A stretch of 64,000 bases of DNA from Crocinitomicaceae bacterium (GCA_023957475.1 JAMLHA010000012.1:40940-104939), one strand, 5' to 3'. Positions 36,576 through 46,892 are shown, counted from the stretch's first letter. Numbers and translations are program-made. The notes: generated from the letters alone by a model not told the origin.

Positions 36576-39392
36576 TTATTTTGATAAATGCATGTTTCTT
36601 TCTGCATAAATCTTCATAAAGAATGGATCTCTTAAATCTTTTATAAATCGAATGCCTTCACCTGTTGATTTCATTTCTGGGCCTAATTCTTTTTTTACAT
36701 CTGGGAATTTTTCATAAGAAAAAACAGGGATTTTTACAGCATATCCTTCTTTTCTAGGATTAAAATTAAAATCTTTCACTTTCTTTTCTCCTAGCATAAC
36801 TTTCGTTGCGTAATTCACATACGGTTCATCGTAAGCCTTAGCGATAAAAGGAACGGTTCTTGATGCACGTGGATTGGCTTCAATCACATAGACTTTATCG
36901 TCTTTTACGGCGTATTGTATATTGATTAATCCAACTGTTTTTAATGCTTTTGCAACTTTTTTCGTGATTTCTTCTATTTGTGTCATCACCAAATCTCCCA
37001 AATTGTATGGTGGAAGAACAGCATAAGAATCTCCAGAATGGATACCCGCAGGTTCGATGTGTTGCATGATACCTATGATGTAAACATCTTCTCCATCACA
37101 AATGGCATCTGCTTCACATTCGATGGCACCACCAATAAAGTGATCCAACAAGATGTGATTGGCTCCCATTTCTCCAATGATGTCCACAACATGCTGCTCC
37201 AATTCTTCTTCATTGATGACAATTTTCATCTTTTGTCCACCCAACACGTAAGAAGGTCGAACCAACAACGGAAATCCCAAGTCTTGAGAAAGCTCCAGTG
37301 CTTGTTCTGCACTTTCAACTACACCATATTTAGGAAAAAGTATGTCATTTTCTTCTAATAATTTAGAAAAGCGTCCTCTATCTTCTGCTAAATCTAATGC
37401 TTCAAAACTCGTGCCAATAATTGGAATGCCGTAACGATTTAGTTTTTCGGCTAATTTCAACGCCGTTTGACCACCCAATTGGACAATGACACCTACTGGT
37501 TTTTCATGTTGGATAATATCGTAAATATGTTCCCAAAACACGGGTTCGAAATACAATTTATCGGCTGTATCAAAATCCGTAGAAACAGTTTCTGGGTTGC
37601 AGTTAATCATGATGGTTTCATAACCGCATTCTTTTGCTGCAAGTACGCCATGCACACAAGAATAATCAAACTCAATACCTTGTCCAATTCGGTTGGGGCC
37701 TGAACCAAGTACAACAATTTTTTTCTTAGTTGAAACAACGCTTTCGTTTTCGTATTCAAAAGTGGAATAATAATAAGGTGTTTGTGCTTCAAATTCACCA
37801 GCACAAGTATCTACTAATTTATAGACACGGTTGATTCCAAGCTCATCCCGTTTTTTGTGTACTTCTGATTCCAAGCATTTCAATAAGTGCGCAATTTGAC
37901 GATCGGCATATCCTTTTTGTTTGGCCTCAAACAATAATTCTTTTGGAATGGTATCTAAATGGTGTTTTTCCACTTTACGCTCCAATTCAATCAACTCTTC
38001 AATTTGTTTCAAAAACCAAAGATCGATTTTTGTTTTTTCTTGAATGGTTTTAAATGGAATACCTAATTTGATAGCATCATAGATGTGAAACAAACGATTC
38101 CATGAAGCATTTTCTAAAGAATATAGAATTTCTTGTTGGTTGGTTAATTCTTTTCCGTCTGCACCCAATCCATTTCGATTAATCTCCAATGATTGGCATG
38201 CTTTTTGAAGTGCTTCTTGAAATGAGCGACCAATACCCATCACTTCGCCAACAGATTTCATTTGCAAACCCAATCTGCGATCTGTTCCAGGGAATTTATT
38301 AAAATTCCAACGAGGGATTTTTACGATCACGTAATCCAACGTTGGTTCGAACATTGCCGAAGTTGTTTTAGTAATTTGATTTTTCAATTCGTCCAAACGA
38401 TAACCGAGAGCTAACTTGGAAGCGATTTTAGCAATTGGATAACCCGTAGCTTTTGATGCCAATGCCGAAGAACGGGACACGCGTGGGTTGATTTCAATGG
38501 CAATAATATCTTCATTTGCATCTGGACTTACGGCAAATTGAACGTTGCAACCACCAGCAAAATTACCAATGGAACGCATCATTTTGATGGCCATGTCACG
38601 CATTTTTTGAAAAGTTGTATCCGAAAGCGTCATTGCAGGAGCAACAGTAATTGAATCTCCAGTATGAATCCCCATTGGATCAAAATTTTCTATTGAACAA
38701 ACAATTACAACGTTGTCATTGGCATCGCGCAATAGTTCCAATTCAAATTCCTTCCATCCCATCATTGCTTTATCAATCATCACCTCGTGAATAGGAGATA
38801 ATTGCAAACCTCTTTCCAATAAGCTATCAAATTCTTTTGGATCGTAAACAATAGAAGCGCCTGCTCCACCTAGCGTATAGGAAGCACGAATACAAAGAGG
38901 AAATCCAAATTCTTGAGCAATTTCCTTTCCTTCTAAGAACGATTTGGCTGTTTTTTGCGGTGCCATTGGTACGTCAATTTTACCCATTAACTCCCGAAAT
39001 TGCTCTCGATCTTCTGTGATAGCGATAGCTGTTGTATCAACTCCAATCATTCGCACACCGAATTCTTCCCAAATACCCATTTCTTCGCATTTCATGGCAA
39101 GATTCAATCCTGTTTGTCCACCCATTGTTGGTAAAACAGCATCAATTTTGTGTTTTTGGAGAATTTCAATAATGGAATTAGGCTCTAACGGAAGTAAGTA
39201 AACATTATCTGCAACCACCTTATCCGTCATGATTGTTGCTGGGTTAGAATTAATTAAAGTGACTTCAATGCCTTCTTCACGAAGAGAACGTGATGCTTGA
39301 GAGCCTGAGTAATCGAATTCGCATGCTTGGCCGATTACAATTGGTCCGCTACCTATAATTAAAACGGACTTAATAGAATTATCTTTTGGCAT
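36576..39392 (-). CDS. carB: Carbamoyl-phosphate synthase large subunit, upstream copy
   Basis: This 938-residue protein is a paralogue of the CarB at 32407-35220 with the same two ATP-grasp halves and the same lack of the C-terminal MGS-like domain. The N-terminal third differs at many positions (for example VADNVYLLPLEPNSI here against TADNVYLKPLEPESI), while long stretches from about residue 560 to 870 are nearly identical, as if homogenised. Catalytic motifs appear intact in both, so neither looks like a pseudogene. It is the first gene before carA in transcription order and has its own TAAATTTG promoter element. Confidence 0.95.
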   Translation of the reverse strand: MPKDNSIKSVLIIGSGPIVIGQACEFDYSGSQASRSLREEGIEVTLINSNPATIMTDKVVADNVYLLPLEPNSIIEILQKHKIDAVLPTMGGQTGLNLAMKCEEMGIWEEFGVRMIGVDTTAIAITEDREQFRELMGKIDVPMAPQKTAKSFLEGKEIAQEFGFPLCIRASYTLGGAGASIVYDPKEFDSLLERGLQLSPIHEVMIDKAMMGWKEFELELLRDANDNVVIVCSIENFDPMGIHTGDSITVAPAMTLSDTTFQKMRDMAIKMMRSIGNFAGGCNVQFAVSPDANEDIIAIEINPRVSRSSALASKATGYPIAKIASKLALGYRLDELKNQITKTTSAMFEPTLDYVIVKIPRWNFNKFPGTDRRLGLQMKSVGEVMGIGRSFQEALQKACQSLEINRNGLGADGKELTNQQEILYSLENASWNRLFHIYDAIKLGIPFKTIQEKTKIDLWFLKQIEELIELERKVEKHHLDTIPKELLFEAKQKGYADRQIAHLLKCLESEVHKKRDELGINRVYKLVDTCAGEFEAQTPYYYSTFEYENESVVSTKKKIVVLGSGPNRIGQGIEFDYSCVHGVLAAKECGYETIMINCNPETVSTDFDTADKLYFEPVFWEHIYDIIQHEKPVGVIVQLGGQTALKLAEKLNRYGIPIIGTSFEALDLAEDRGRFSKLLEENDILFPKYGVVESAEQALELSQDLGFPLLVRPSYVLGGQKMKIVINEEELEQHVVDIIGEMGANHILLDHFIGGAIECEADAICDGEDVYIIGIMQHIEPAGIHSGDSYAVLPPYNLGDLVMTQIEEITKKVAKALKTVGLINIQYAVKDDKVYVIEANPRASRTVPFIAKAYDEPYVNYATKVMLGEKKVKDFNFNPRKEGYAVKIPVFSYEKFPDVKKELGPEMKSTGEGIRFIKDLRDPFFMKIYAERNMHLSK

Positions 39393-39447
39393 TTATTATA
39401 TGTTTCAATTTGTTGCCTGAACGCAATCGTTACGAACAAACTGAACG

Positions 39448-39455
39448 CAAATTTA
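39448..39455 (-). promoter_or_regulatory. TAnnTTTG -7 element of the upstream carB-carA operon
   Basis: On the minus strand TAAATTTG lies 55 bases before the ATG at 39392. The following leader shares TTTGTT-y-GTAACG and CAAATTGAAA blocks with the other carB leader. Confidence 0.5.
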
Positions 39456-39739
39456 ATTATTTGTAAAAAAACAGGGTTATTTTTTTTTAAACAAATTCAT
39501 TTTTTTTGTTCATAACATTTATAAATAGGTCTTACTTTATTTTTTTTGTTATTGTTAGAATACTATTTTTTGATGTGTTTTTACAAACAGTATTCTAAAT
39601 GCATTAATTTTATGATGATTACAAAGAATTTATTCTGATTAATATTGTTTTATTATTAAATAATTAACATTTATTGACTTAAAAGTTAAATAATAAACTT
39701 AATTTATTTAAAAATTGTGATTGTAATAAATAAAATTGC

Positions 39740-39747
39740 TATATTTG
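39740..39747 (+). promoter_or_regulatory. TAnnTTTG -7 element in the parE leader region
   Basis: TATATTTG with an imperfectly spaced TTG upstream (39715-39717). It lies almost 200 bases before parE and ahead of a terminator-like hairpin. Confidence 0.4.
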
Positions 39748-39751
39748 TACC

Positions 39752-39826
39752 AGGTTTAGTTGTAAAAGGTAGGTTAGGTTAGGTTTGAAAGGGATTCTAC
39801 GGAAGTATTATCCCTTTCACGTTTTT
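39752..39826 (+). ncRNA. Candidate small RNA or attenuator upstream of parE
   Basis: A transcript from the TATATTTG element would run about 75 bases through three GGTTA repeats and end at a 10-bp stem, TGAAAGGGAT (39786-39795) with ATCCCTTTCA (39810-39819), followed by CGTTTTT. This has the shape of a short independent RNA or of a terminated leader. No known family is recognised. The -33 spacing is poor and the T run is short. Confidence 0.3.
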
Positions 39827-39836
39827 AAGATATATC

Positions 39837-39862
39837 ATTATTCACATCAGTACGTGAATAAT
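39837..39862. promoter_or_regulatory. Inverted repeat upstream of parE (operator candidate)
   Basis: ATTATTCAC (39837-39845) and GTGAATAAT (39854-39862) are perfect nine-base arms around an eight-base spacer, 75 bases before parE. There is no T run, so protein binding is more likely than termination. Confidence 0.4.
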
Positions 39863-39900
39863 TACTCAAAATAAATAGTAAAACCAGTTCGTATCTTTAT

Positions 39901-39908
39901 TAAATTTG
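39901..39908 (+). promoter_or_regulatory. TAnnTTTG -7 element immediately before parE
   Basis: TAAATTTG ends 29 bases before the parE ATG and is the best placed promoter for the parE-parC operon. No clear -33 match. Confidence 0.45.
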
Positions 39909-39937
39909 TTTGCAACAGATAAAATCGATGAAGTAGC

Positions 39938-41800
39938 ATGGCAGAAACGCAATATACCGAAGATAATATTCGGTCATTAGATTGGAAAGAACACATACGA
40001 TTACGTCCAGGAATGTACATCGGTAAGCTTGGAGATGGTAGCTCTGCAGATGATGGTATATACGTGCTTGTCAAAGAAGTTATCGATAATTGTATCGATG
40101 AGTTTGTGATGGGTAACGGAAAAAAAATTGAAGTCAAAATCAAAGATGGCAAAGTTTCTGTTAGAGATTATGGCCGTGGTATTCCATTAGGAAAAGTTGT
40201 TGAAGTTGTTTCTAAAATGAATACTGGAGGTAAGTATGATTCAAAAGCGTTTAAGAAATCAGTTGGCTTAAATGGTGTTGGTACCAAAGCTGTGAACGCT
40301 CTTTCTAGTTATTTCATGGTTTATGCGGTTCGAGAAGGTGAAAAAAAGCAAGTTGAATTTGAACGAGGCAATGTTACCAAAGAATACCCAATCGAAAAAA
40401 CGGATGAGAAAAACGGTACATATGTTGAGTTCATTCCAGATGAGCAGATTTTTAAGAAATATGGCTTTAAAACGGCTTATTTAAATAAAATGATGTGGAA
40501 TTATTGCTACTTGAATAGAGAGTTGGCAATACATTTTAATGGAGAACGCCTTCAATCTAAAAATGGATTGAAAGATTTGTTGGAAGACAATATGGATGGT
40601 GATCCACTCTACCCTATTATTCATTTGGAAGGTGAAGACATTGAAGTGGCGTTTACACATGGACGTACCTATGGAGAAGATTATTATTCATTTGTTAATG
40701 GCCAGCACACAACACAAGGTGGTACACATCAAAGTGCTTTTAGAGAATCGGTTGCAAAAGTTATTCGTGATTTCTATGGTAAAAATTACGAAGCATCCGA
40801 TATTCGTCAATCCATTGTAGCATCTATTGCTGTAAAAGTAATCGAACCAGTATTTGAATCACAAACAAAGACGAAATTAGGCTCACAAGAAATTGAGCCC
40901 AATGGAAAATCAATGCGTGCTTTTGTCAACGACTTTTTAAAAGAGAAGTTGGATAATTACTTGCACCGAAACCCAGATATTGCTGAATCCATTGAAAAGA
41001 AAATTAAACAATCAGAGCGTGAACGTAAAGAACTTTCAGGTATTCGTAAAATAGCAAGAGATAGAGCTAAAAAAGCATCGTTGCACAACCGTAAATTACG
41101 TGACTGCCGCATTCACTATACTGATACAAAAGATGAACGTTACGATGAAACAACTTTGTTTATTACCGAGGGTGACTCTGCAAGTGGTTCAATTACTAAA
41201 TCTAGAAATGTCAATACGCAAGCTGTCTTCTCATTACGTGGTAAGCCTTTGAACTGTTATGGTTTGACCAAAAAAGTAGTTTATGAAAACGAGGAATTCA
41301 ACTTGCTTCAAGCAGCTTTAGATATTGAAGAAGAAATGGATAATCTTCGATTCAATAAAATTGTTATCGCTACTGATGCCGATGTGGATGGTATGCACAT
41401 TCGCATGTTGTTGCTTACGTTTTTCTTGCAATTCTTTCCCGATTTGGTAAAACGCAACCATGTATATGTATTGCAAACACCGTTGTTTCGAGTTAGAAAT
41501 AAAAAAGAAACAATTTATTGTTATTCAGAAGAAGAACGTATTGCAGCCATTGATAAACTTGGTCGTAATCCAGAAATAACACGATTCAAAGGTTTAGGAG
41601 AAATCTCACCTGATGAATTTAAGAATTTTATTGGAGAAGATATTCGGTTGGAACCTGTTGTTCTTTCTAAAGAATCAACAATTGACACTATATTATCTTA
41701 CTACATGGGTAAAAACACACAAGAAAGACAAGATTTCATAATAAGTAATCTTCGATCCGATGCAGCGATTGAGGGCTTGAAAGAAGAAGTTTTGGTTTAA
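39938..41800 (+). CDS. parE: DNA topoisomerase IV subunit B
   Basis: The 620-residue protein has the GHKL ATPase domain ([54 protein letters not shown]) and the TOPRIM domain ([16 protein letters not shown] and [13 protein letters not shown]) with the C-terminal [13 protein letters not shown]. It supplies ATP hydrolysis for decatenation by topoisomerase IV. Both the length and the direct coupling to a parC-type gene favour ParE over GyrB. It lies 19 bases before the partner gene. Confidence 0.95.
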   Translation: MAETQYTEDNIRSLDWKEHIRLRPGMYIGKLGDGSSADDGIYVLVKEVIDNCIDEFVMGNGKKIEVKIKDGKVSVRDYGRGIPLGKVVEVVSKMNTGGKYDSKAFKKSVGLNGVGTKAVNALSSYFMVYAVREGEKKQVEFERGNVTKEYPIEKTDEKNGTYVEFIPDEQIFKKYGFKTAYLNKMMWNYCYLNRELAIHFNGERLQSKNGLKDLLEDNMDGDPLYPIIHLEGEDIEVAFTHGRTYGEDYYSFVNGQHTTQGGTHQSAFRESVAKVIRDFYGKNYEASDIRQSIVASIAVKVIEPVFESQTKTKLGSQEIEPNGKSMRAFVNDFLKEKLDNYLHRNPDIAESIEKKIKQSERERKELSGIRKIARDRAKKASLHNRKLRDCRIHYTDTKDERYDETTLFITEGDSASGSITKSRNVNTQAVFSLRGKPLNCYGLTKKVVYENEEFNLLQAALDIEEEMDNLRFNKIVIATDADVDGMHIRMLLLTFFLQFFPDLVKRNHVYVLQTPLFRVRNKKETIYCYSEEERIAAIDKLGRNPEITRFKGLGEISPDEFKNFIGEDIRLEPVVLSKESTIDTILSYYMGKNTQERQDFIISNLRSDAAIEGLKEEVLV

Positions 41801-41819
41801 AATATGACACAAGCTATAT

Positions 41820-44543
41820 ATGAAAGATAACGAAGAGGAATTGGATGATAATTTAGAGAATGGTGAAAATCTCTCAAATGAAAATAATGCAGATTTTGGA
41901 AACCTTCACTCGAGAAATGATGCTGTTGAGAGTGGGAATATTATTCCTGTTAGTGGTTTATATGAAAATTGGTTTTTAGATTACGCCTCTTATGTAATAC
42001 TTGAGCGTGCTGTTCCATCTGTTCATGATGGACTAAAGCCAGTGCAACGTAGAATTCTTCATTCGATGAAAGAAATGGATGATGGTCGCTACAATAAAGT
42101 GGCAAACATCATTGGTAACACCATGAAATATCACCCTCATGGAGATGCTTCAATTGGTGATGCACTTGTTCAACTTGGTCAAAAGGACTTATTAATCGAT
42201 TGTCAAGGAAACTGGGGAAATACATTGACAGGTGATGGTGCTGCTGCACCTCGTTACATTGAGGCTCGTTTGACAAAATTTGCAAATCACGTAGTCTTTA
42301 ACCCCAAAACAACCAATTGGTTAAAAAGTTACGACGGTCGTAATGATGAACCAGATCAATTACCCGTAAAATTCCCACTGCTTTTGGCTCAAGGTGCCGA
42401 AGGTATTGCTGTTGGTATGGCTTGTAAAATTTTACCGCATAACTTTATCGAATTAATAGACCAATCCATTAACCATTTGAGAGGGAAAAAAGTAGAGATT
42501 TTCCCCGATTTTCCAAATGGTGGAATGATAGATTTCTCTAATTACAACGATGGATTGAGAGGTGGAAAAGTTCGTTTGAGGGCTAAAATCAAAAAGGAAG
42601 ACTCCAAAACGCTAATTATTCATGAAATACCGGTAGGAACAACAACTTCTTTGATTGACTCCATCTTAAAAGCAAATGATAAGGGGAAAATTAAAATTAA
42701 AAAGATTGAAGACAATACTGCTGCAAACGTAGAAATTATCATTCATTTAGCTCCTGGAGTTTCTCCCGACAAGACTATAGATGCGTTGTATGCATTTACA
42801 GATTGTGAAGTTTCTATTTCTCCAAATGCTTCCATTATTGATGGTGATAAACCTCGTTTTATTGGTGTAAGTGAGATTTTAAAGATTAACACAGATAATA
42901 CGGTTAATTTGTTGCGTCGTGAATTAGAAATAAGATTGGATGAATTGCAACGTCAATGGCATTTTTCTTCACTTGAAAAATTGTTCATTAATCACGAAAT
43001 GTACATTGATTTTAAACATTATGCGGATAAGGAATCGTTATTTGCTTATTTGTACAAATCATTTGAACCATTTAAAAAACAGTTAATTAGAGAAATTGTT
43101 GACGAAGATTTGCAAAAATTGACACAAATTCCAATGATTCGTATTACTCGCTTCGATTCGTCAAAAGCTGATGATCTAATTGCTAAGATTGAAGCCGAAA
43201 TGGTAGAAATTAAAAACAATTTGGAAAATCTGATTGAATATGCTATTGAGTATTTCAAGGATTTGAAAAAACGTTTTGGTGAAGGAAGAGAACGAAAAAC
43301 AGAAATTAAAACATTTGATTCAATCAACGCCACAAAAGTAATTATTGCTAATCGTAAATTATATGTAGATTATGATGAAGGATTTGTTGGTTACGGATTG
43401 AAAAAAGCAGAATACATCTCCGATTGTTCAGAAATTGATGATGTCATTATCTTTTTTGCCTCTGGCAAGATGATGGTTTCCAAAGTCAGTGAAAAGAAAT
43501 TTGTTGGAAAAGGCATTGTGTATGCAAATGTTTGGAAAAAAGGCGATAAACGTACCATCTACCACATGATTTATCAAGATGGTATTGGCGGAGCTACCAT
43601 GATGAAACGTTTTACAGTAGATTCTATTACCCGAGATACCGAATATGATTTAACAAGAGGTACAAAAGGTTCTAAAATGTTGTATTTCTCTGTTCATCCT
43701 AATGGAGAAAGAGAAATCGTTACAGTTATGTTACGTCCGCGTCCACACATTAAACGTTTGCGTTTTGATATTGATTTTGGCGCATTGCTTATTAAAGGTA
43801 GAAGTGCTGCAGGAAATCGTGTTACAAAAGAAATTGTTCAGAAAATCATACAAAAAGAAGTGGGTGGCTCTACCCTAGCCGCTCGAAAAATATGGTATGA
43901 TAGCATTGTTGGACGATTAAATGACGATGGTAGAGGAACTTTCTTAGGTCAATTTAAAGGAAATGATAAAATACTAACGTTGTATAAGAATGGTGACTAT
44001 CGTTTATCTAGTTTTGATTTGGCAACTCACTTTGATGAAGATATGATGCATATTGAAAAATGGCATCCAGATCGACCAATTTCTGCAGTTTATTACGATG
44101 CAGAAAAGGATTTACACTTTGTGAAACGATTCTTGTGTGAAGTGACAATGGATAAGCGTGTTTCATTCATTAGTGAATCTGAAGGTTCTTTGCTTGATTT
44201 AGCAACAACAGGATACCGTCCAAAAGCTCGAATTATTTACAATAAATTATTAAAAGCAACTAAAAATCTTCCAGATACGATTGTTGAACTTGCTGATTTT
44301 ATTGAAGTCAAAGGAATGAAAGCGCAAGGAAATCAGTTAACAAAATTGAAAGTGAAAGAAGTTGTTTTGGAAATTCCTGAAGGAGGTGAAGAACCTTGGC
44401 CAGAGGAAGTGAAAATGGATATTCCTATTGAGTTGGAAACAGATGAGCAAGAAGGCTTGGGAGATGATGAATCAGCAACAACTATGGAATGGGATTTGAC
44501 CAAAGATGATGAAGACGAAAATCAAGGTAAATTGTTTGAATGA
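41820..44543 (+). CDS. parC: DNA topoisomerase IV subunit A
   Basis: The 907-residue subunit carries the winged-helix and breakage domain: ASYVILERAVPSVHDGLKPV, GNTMKYHPHGDASIGDALVQ and the catalytic Tyr in AAPRYIEARL (about residue 145). The C-terminal half holds the DNA-wrapping beta-pinwheel and ends in an acidic tail (DDEDENQGKLFE). The first ~50 residues are acidic and Asn/Glu-rich, longer than in E. coli ParC. It cuts and rejoins DNA to separate daughter chromosomes, together with ParE from the same operon. Confidence 0.94.
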   Translation: MKDNEEELDDNLENGENLSNENNADFGNLHSRNDAVESGNIIPVSGLYENWFLDYASYVILERAVPSVHDGLKPVQRRILHSMKEMDDGRYNKVANIIGNTMKYHPHGDASIGDALVQLGQKDLLIDCQGNWGNTLTGDGAAAPRYIEARLTKFANHVVFNPKTTNWLKSYDGRNDEPDQLPVKFPLLLAQGAEGIAVGMACKILPHNFIELIDQSINHLRGKKVEIFPDFPNGGMIDFSNYNDGLRGGKVRLRAKIKKEDSKTLIIHEIPVGTTTSLIDSILKANDKGKIKIKKIEDNTAANVEIIIHLAPGVSPDKTIDALYAFTDCEVSISPNASIIDGDKPRFIGVSEILKINTDNTVNLLRRELEIRLDELQRQWHFSSLEKLFINHEMYIDFKHYADKESLFAYLYKSFEPFKKQLIREIVDEDLQKLTQIPMIRITRFDSSKADDLIAKIEAEMVEIKNNLENLIEYAIEYFKDLKKRFGEGRERKTEIKTFDSINATKVIIANRKLYVDYDEGFVGYGLKKAEYISDCSEIDDVIIFFASGKMMVSKVSEKKFVGKGIVYANVWKKGDKRTIYHMIYQDGIGGATMMKRFTVDSITRDTEYDLTRGTKGSKMLYFSVHPNGEREIVTVMLRPRPHIKRLRFDIDFGALLIKGRSAAGNRVTKEIVQKIIQKEVGGSTLAARKIWYDSIVGRLNDDGRGTFLGQFKGNDKILTLYKNGDYRLSSFDLATHFDEDMMHIEKWHPDRPISAVYYDAEKDLHFVKRFLCEVTMDKRVSFISESEGSLLDLATTGYRPKARIIYNKLLKATKNLPDTIVELADFIEVKGMKAQGNQLTKLKVKEVVLEIPEGGEEPWPEEVKMDIPIELETDEQEGLGDDESATTMEWDLTKDDEDENQGKLFE

Positions 44544-44544
44544 T

Positions 44545-45381
44545 TTACTTTTTAAATGGGTTTAGCCAAATAACATCTATAGCTAAGTAATGCCCTGATT
44601 TTGCTTTTTTACTCCCCATTAGGTTGTTCATGTAACCAATATCAATTATTATTGGCGCTTTTGCTGGTGAATAGGAATAATAAAAAGAAAAACGGCTATC
44701 CGAATAGTTGAACTTTTTAGTAGTGCCATTACTCATCCAAGCTGTGTAGAATAATTGTTCTGAATAAACAGTCAATTTGTGTAGTTTTTGTTCGTCCAAA
44801 GTAACTGAGAATTTTAATCGAAAACGCAAGCGGTAACGTATGTTCTCTTTATAATTGCTTAAATCAGGATTGTTGTATTTAATAAATTCTTGACGCAACG
44901 TTGGTACAAATTCATACCGTTTAAACTTTAATTTGTATGAAAACCGTGTATAAAAACGAAACTCATGTTTAAATCGTGGATTTGCATGATTGTAAGGCTC
45001 GTTTTTTTCATAAAGGTCTTGATTGCGGTAGCTAGCCGCTAAAGAATACTCCCAATTTTTATGGAATTGATGATAAAATTCTTGATTTAAAATGATGATT
45101 CCTTGTTTTTGAAAAGGATTGAAACTCCCCTTTCCACTAATTCTTCCAACTCCAAAATACGTATCAGATAGCCATCCAAGTTTGTTTTCTGTATTGAGTT
45201 TTTGTTTAACACCTATCCCAATCCAAGTGGATGTATAAGTATCACCCAAAGCAGGAGGAACAATTTGACCAATGGTTAGCGTACTGTATGTCAGCAATAG
45301 GAAAGTTAAAATTAAATGGATTGTGCCTGCTTTCTGATTTTGTGTATTGAATGCTAGCACATTGGTAAACGAGTTAATCAC
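44545..45381 (-). CDS. DUF2490 domain outer-membrane-type protein
   Basis: The 278-residue product has a hydrophobic segment near residues 18-38 (TIHLILTFLLLTYSTLTIGQ) that serves as a signal peptide, then a beta-rich domain with alternating aromatic residues (GIIILNQEFYHQFHKNWEYS, RYRLRFRLKFSVTLDEQKL) matching DUF2490, a Bacteroidota family of presumed outer-membrane barrels. Function is unknown. The start overlaps the stop of the upstream DedA gene by four bases, and the 3' end comes within one base of parC. Confidence 0.85.
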   Translation of the reverse strand: MINSFTNVLAFNTQNQKAGTIHLILTFLLLTYSTLTIGQIVPPALGDTYTSTWIGIGVKQKLNTENKLGWLSDTYFGVGRISGKGSFNPFQKQGIIILNQEFYHQFHKNWEYSLAASYRNQDLYEKNEPYNHANPRFKHEFRFYTRFSYKLKFKRYEFVPTLRQEFIKYNNPDLSNYKENIRYRLRFRLKFSVTLDEQKLHKLTVYSEQLFYTAWMSNGTTKKFNYSDSRFSFYYSYSPAKAPIIIDIGYMNNLMGSKKAKSGHYLAIDVIWLNPFKK

Positions 45382-46022
45382 GATTTTCTTTTAAAAATAA
45401 ATTTAGTTATTACAGGGAGAGTCACAAGTAAGATAATCCCTAAAATGATATATTCCAAATTTCTCTTTACCCATGGACTATCACCTAATATATATCCTAA
45501 CGACATTAAACTGCCCACCCAAAGTGTTGCCCCAATAATATTGTAATAGCTGAATTTTTTTATGTCCATTTTTACAGTTCCAGCTATAATTGGTGCAAAT
45601 GTCCGAATGATTGGTAAAAAGCGAGCAATAGCAATTGTAAATCCACCCTTTTTTTCATAAAATTCTTTAGCAGTTGCTACATGTTTCTTTTTTATCAACC
45701 AAGAATCTTTTTCCCTATCTATTAAATACTTAAATCGATAACCAAACCAATAGCCAAAGTAATTACCTAAAATTGTAGAAATCATAAACAATATCATCCA
45801 GAAAGGAAGATTGAACATCCCTTCACTAAATGGATAATGCATTTCTTTTGCAGAAGCAATAACCATTCCAGAGATAAACAATAAAGGATCTCCAGGTAAA
45901 ATAAACCCAAAAATGACGCCTGTTTCTATAAATAAAATTAAAACAACTAAATAGAGTCCTCCGTTTTTCATAATCCAATCAGGATCAATTAGATGTTGAA
46001 AAAAATCAAATAATATATCCAT
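45378..46022 (-). CDS. DedA family membrane protein (VTT domain)
   Basis: The 214-residue polytopic protein has the DedA hallmarks ETGVIFGFILPGDPLLFISG, GYWFGYRFKYLIDRE and FYEKKGGFTIAIARFLPIIR, followed by APIIAGTVKMDIKKF. Recent work on the family links DedA proteins to undecaprenyl-phosphate or lipid flipping and membrane homeostasis. It overlaps DUF2490 downstream and directly abuts DUF808 upstream, so the three form one transcription unit. Confidence 0.92.
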   Translation of the reverse strand: MDILFDFFQHLIDPDWIMKNGGLYLVVLILFIETGVIFGFILPGDPLLFISGMVIASAKEMHYPFSEGMFNLPFWMILFMISTILGNYFGYWFGYRFKYLIDREKDSWLIKKKHVATAKEFYEKKGGFTIAIARFLPIIRTFAPIIAGTVKMDIKKFSYYNIIGATLWVGSLMSLGYILGDSPWVKRNLEYIILGIILLVTLPVITKFIFKRKS

Positions 46023-46892
46023 TTAGTTTTTATTTTTTATAAGATGAATGAATTTAGAAATAGTTGAAATAGCAATGTAAACAATTAATCCAACAACTAT
46101 TCCAAGCAATATACTTGCTAAAAAAGTAGGTATTTCATCAAATAAATGATGGAAATAATCAATGTTGTGTAAAAACAAACCACCAGCAACAGTAATCAAC
46201 GCAATGGTTCCAATAACGCTCAATAACTTAATAATCACTGGTAATGATTTAACAAGAATTGTGCCAATTTGTTTTAAAAAACCTTTGTTGTTTGATTTTT
46301 CAATCAGCATAAAACCAACATCATCCAAACGTACAATTAGGGCAACGGTACCGTAAACACCAACTGTAGCAATAAATGCCACAATACAAACCGTAGTAAT
46401 TTGCAACCAAACATCTTGATTTAATACAGCACTCAAGGCGATTATAACTATCTCCAACGAAAGAATAAAATCAGTTTGAATGGCATTTCTAATTTTCTTT
46501 TGATCAATTTCTTCTTGGTTAATATCTGAATCGCCAGAAATAACCGTACGCTCATGTCGTTTGAATAAAAAATGGATGATTTTCTCTACTCCCTCGTAAG
46601 CCAAATAAGCACCACCAATCATTAAAACAATCTTAATTACAATTGGAAAATATACATTTAGAACGAGTACAAGCGGAACAATGATTAATTTATTCAAAAA
46701 CGAGCCTTTGGTAATTGCCCATAACACAGGAAGTTCCTTGTCAGAAATAAATCCAGTTGATTTTTCAGCATTTACAGCTAAATCATCTCCTAAAATACCT
46801 GCTGCTTTTTTAGATGCAATTTTAGTTGTTACTGCAATATCATCCATTAAAGCAACAATGTCATCCAATAATGCAAATAGTCCTGAGGCCAT
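46023..46892 (-). CDS. DUF808 (YedI-like) membrane protein
   Basis: The 289-residue protein begins with SGLFALLDDIVALMDDIAVT and ASKKAAGILGDDLAVNA, the DUF808 signature, and has about six hydrophobic segments (for example FLNKLIIVPLVLVLNVYF, LLGIVVGLIVYIAIST). The biochemical function of the family is not established. It lies one base before the DedA gene and has a TATCTTTG -7 element upstream (46927-46934). Confidence 0.9.
   Translation of the reverse strand: MASGLFALLDDIVALMDDIAVTTKIASKKAAGILGDDLAVNAEKSTGFISDKELPVLWAITKGSFLNKLIIVPLVLVLNVYFPIVIKIVLMIGGAYLAYEGVEKIIHFLFKRHERTVISGDSDINQEEIDQKKIRNAIQTDFILSLEIVIIALSAVLNQDVWLQITTVCIVAFIATVGVYGTVALIVRLDDVGFMLIEKSNNKGFLKQIGTILVKSLPVIIKLLSVIGTIALITVAGGLFLHNIDYFHHLFDEIPTFLASILLGIVVGLIVYIAISTISKFIHLIKNKN

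Larger units (their letters stand above)
39393..39937. other. 545-bp gene-free region between divergent carB and parE
   Basis: Very AT-rich and without a credible protein gene. It holds the carB promoter near its left end, an AT-rich stretch with no structure that I can see (about 39480-39710), a TATATTTG -7 element at 39740-39747, short GGTTA repeats (39768-39787), a terminator-like hairpin (39786-39826), an inverted repeat (39837-39862) and a TAAATTTG element (39901-39908) just before parE. Confidence 0.7.

Noticed and set aside
39768..39787. GGTTA repeats as telomere-like or origin iterons
   Set aside because: Only about three copies occur and no replication gene or DnaA box cluster is nearby.
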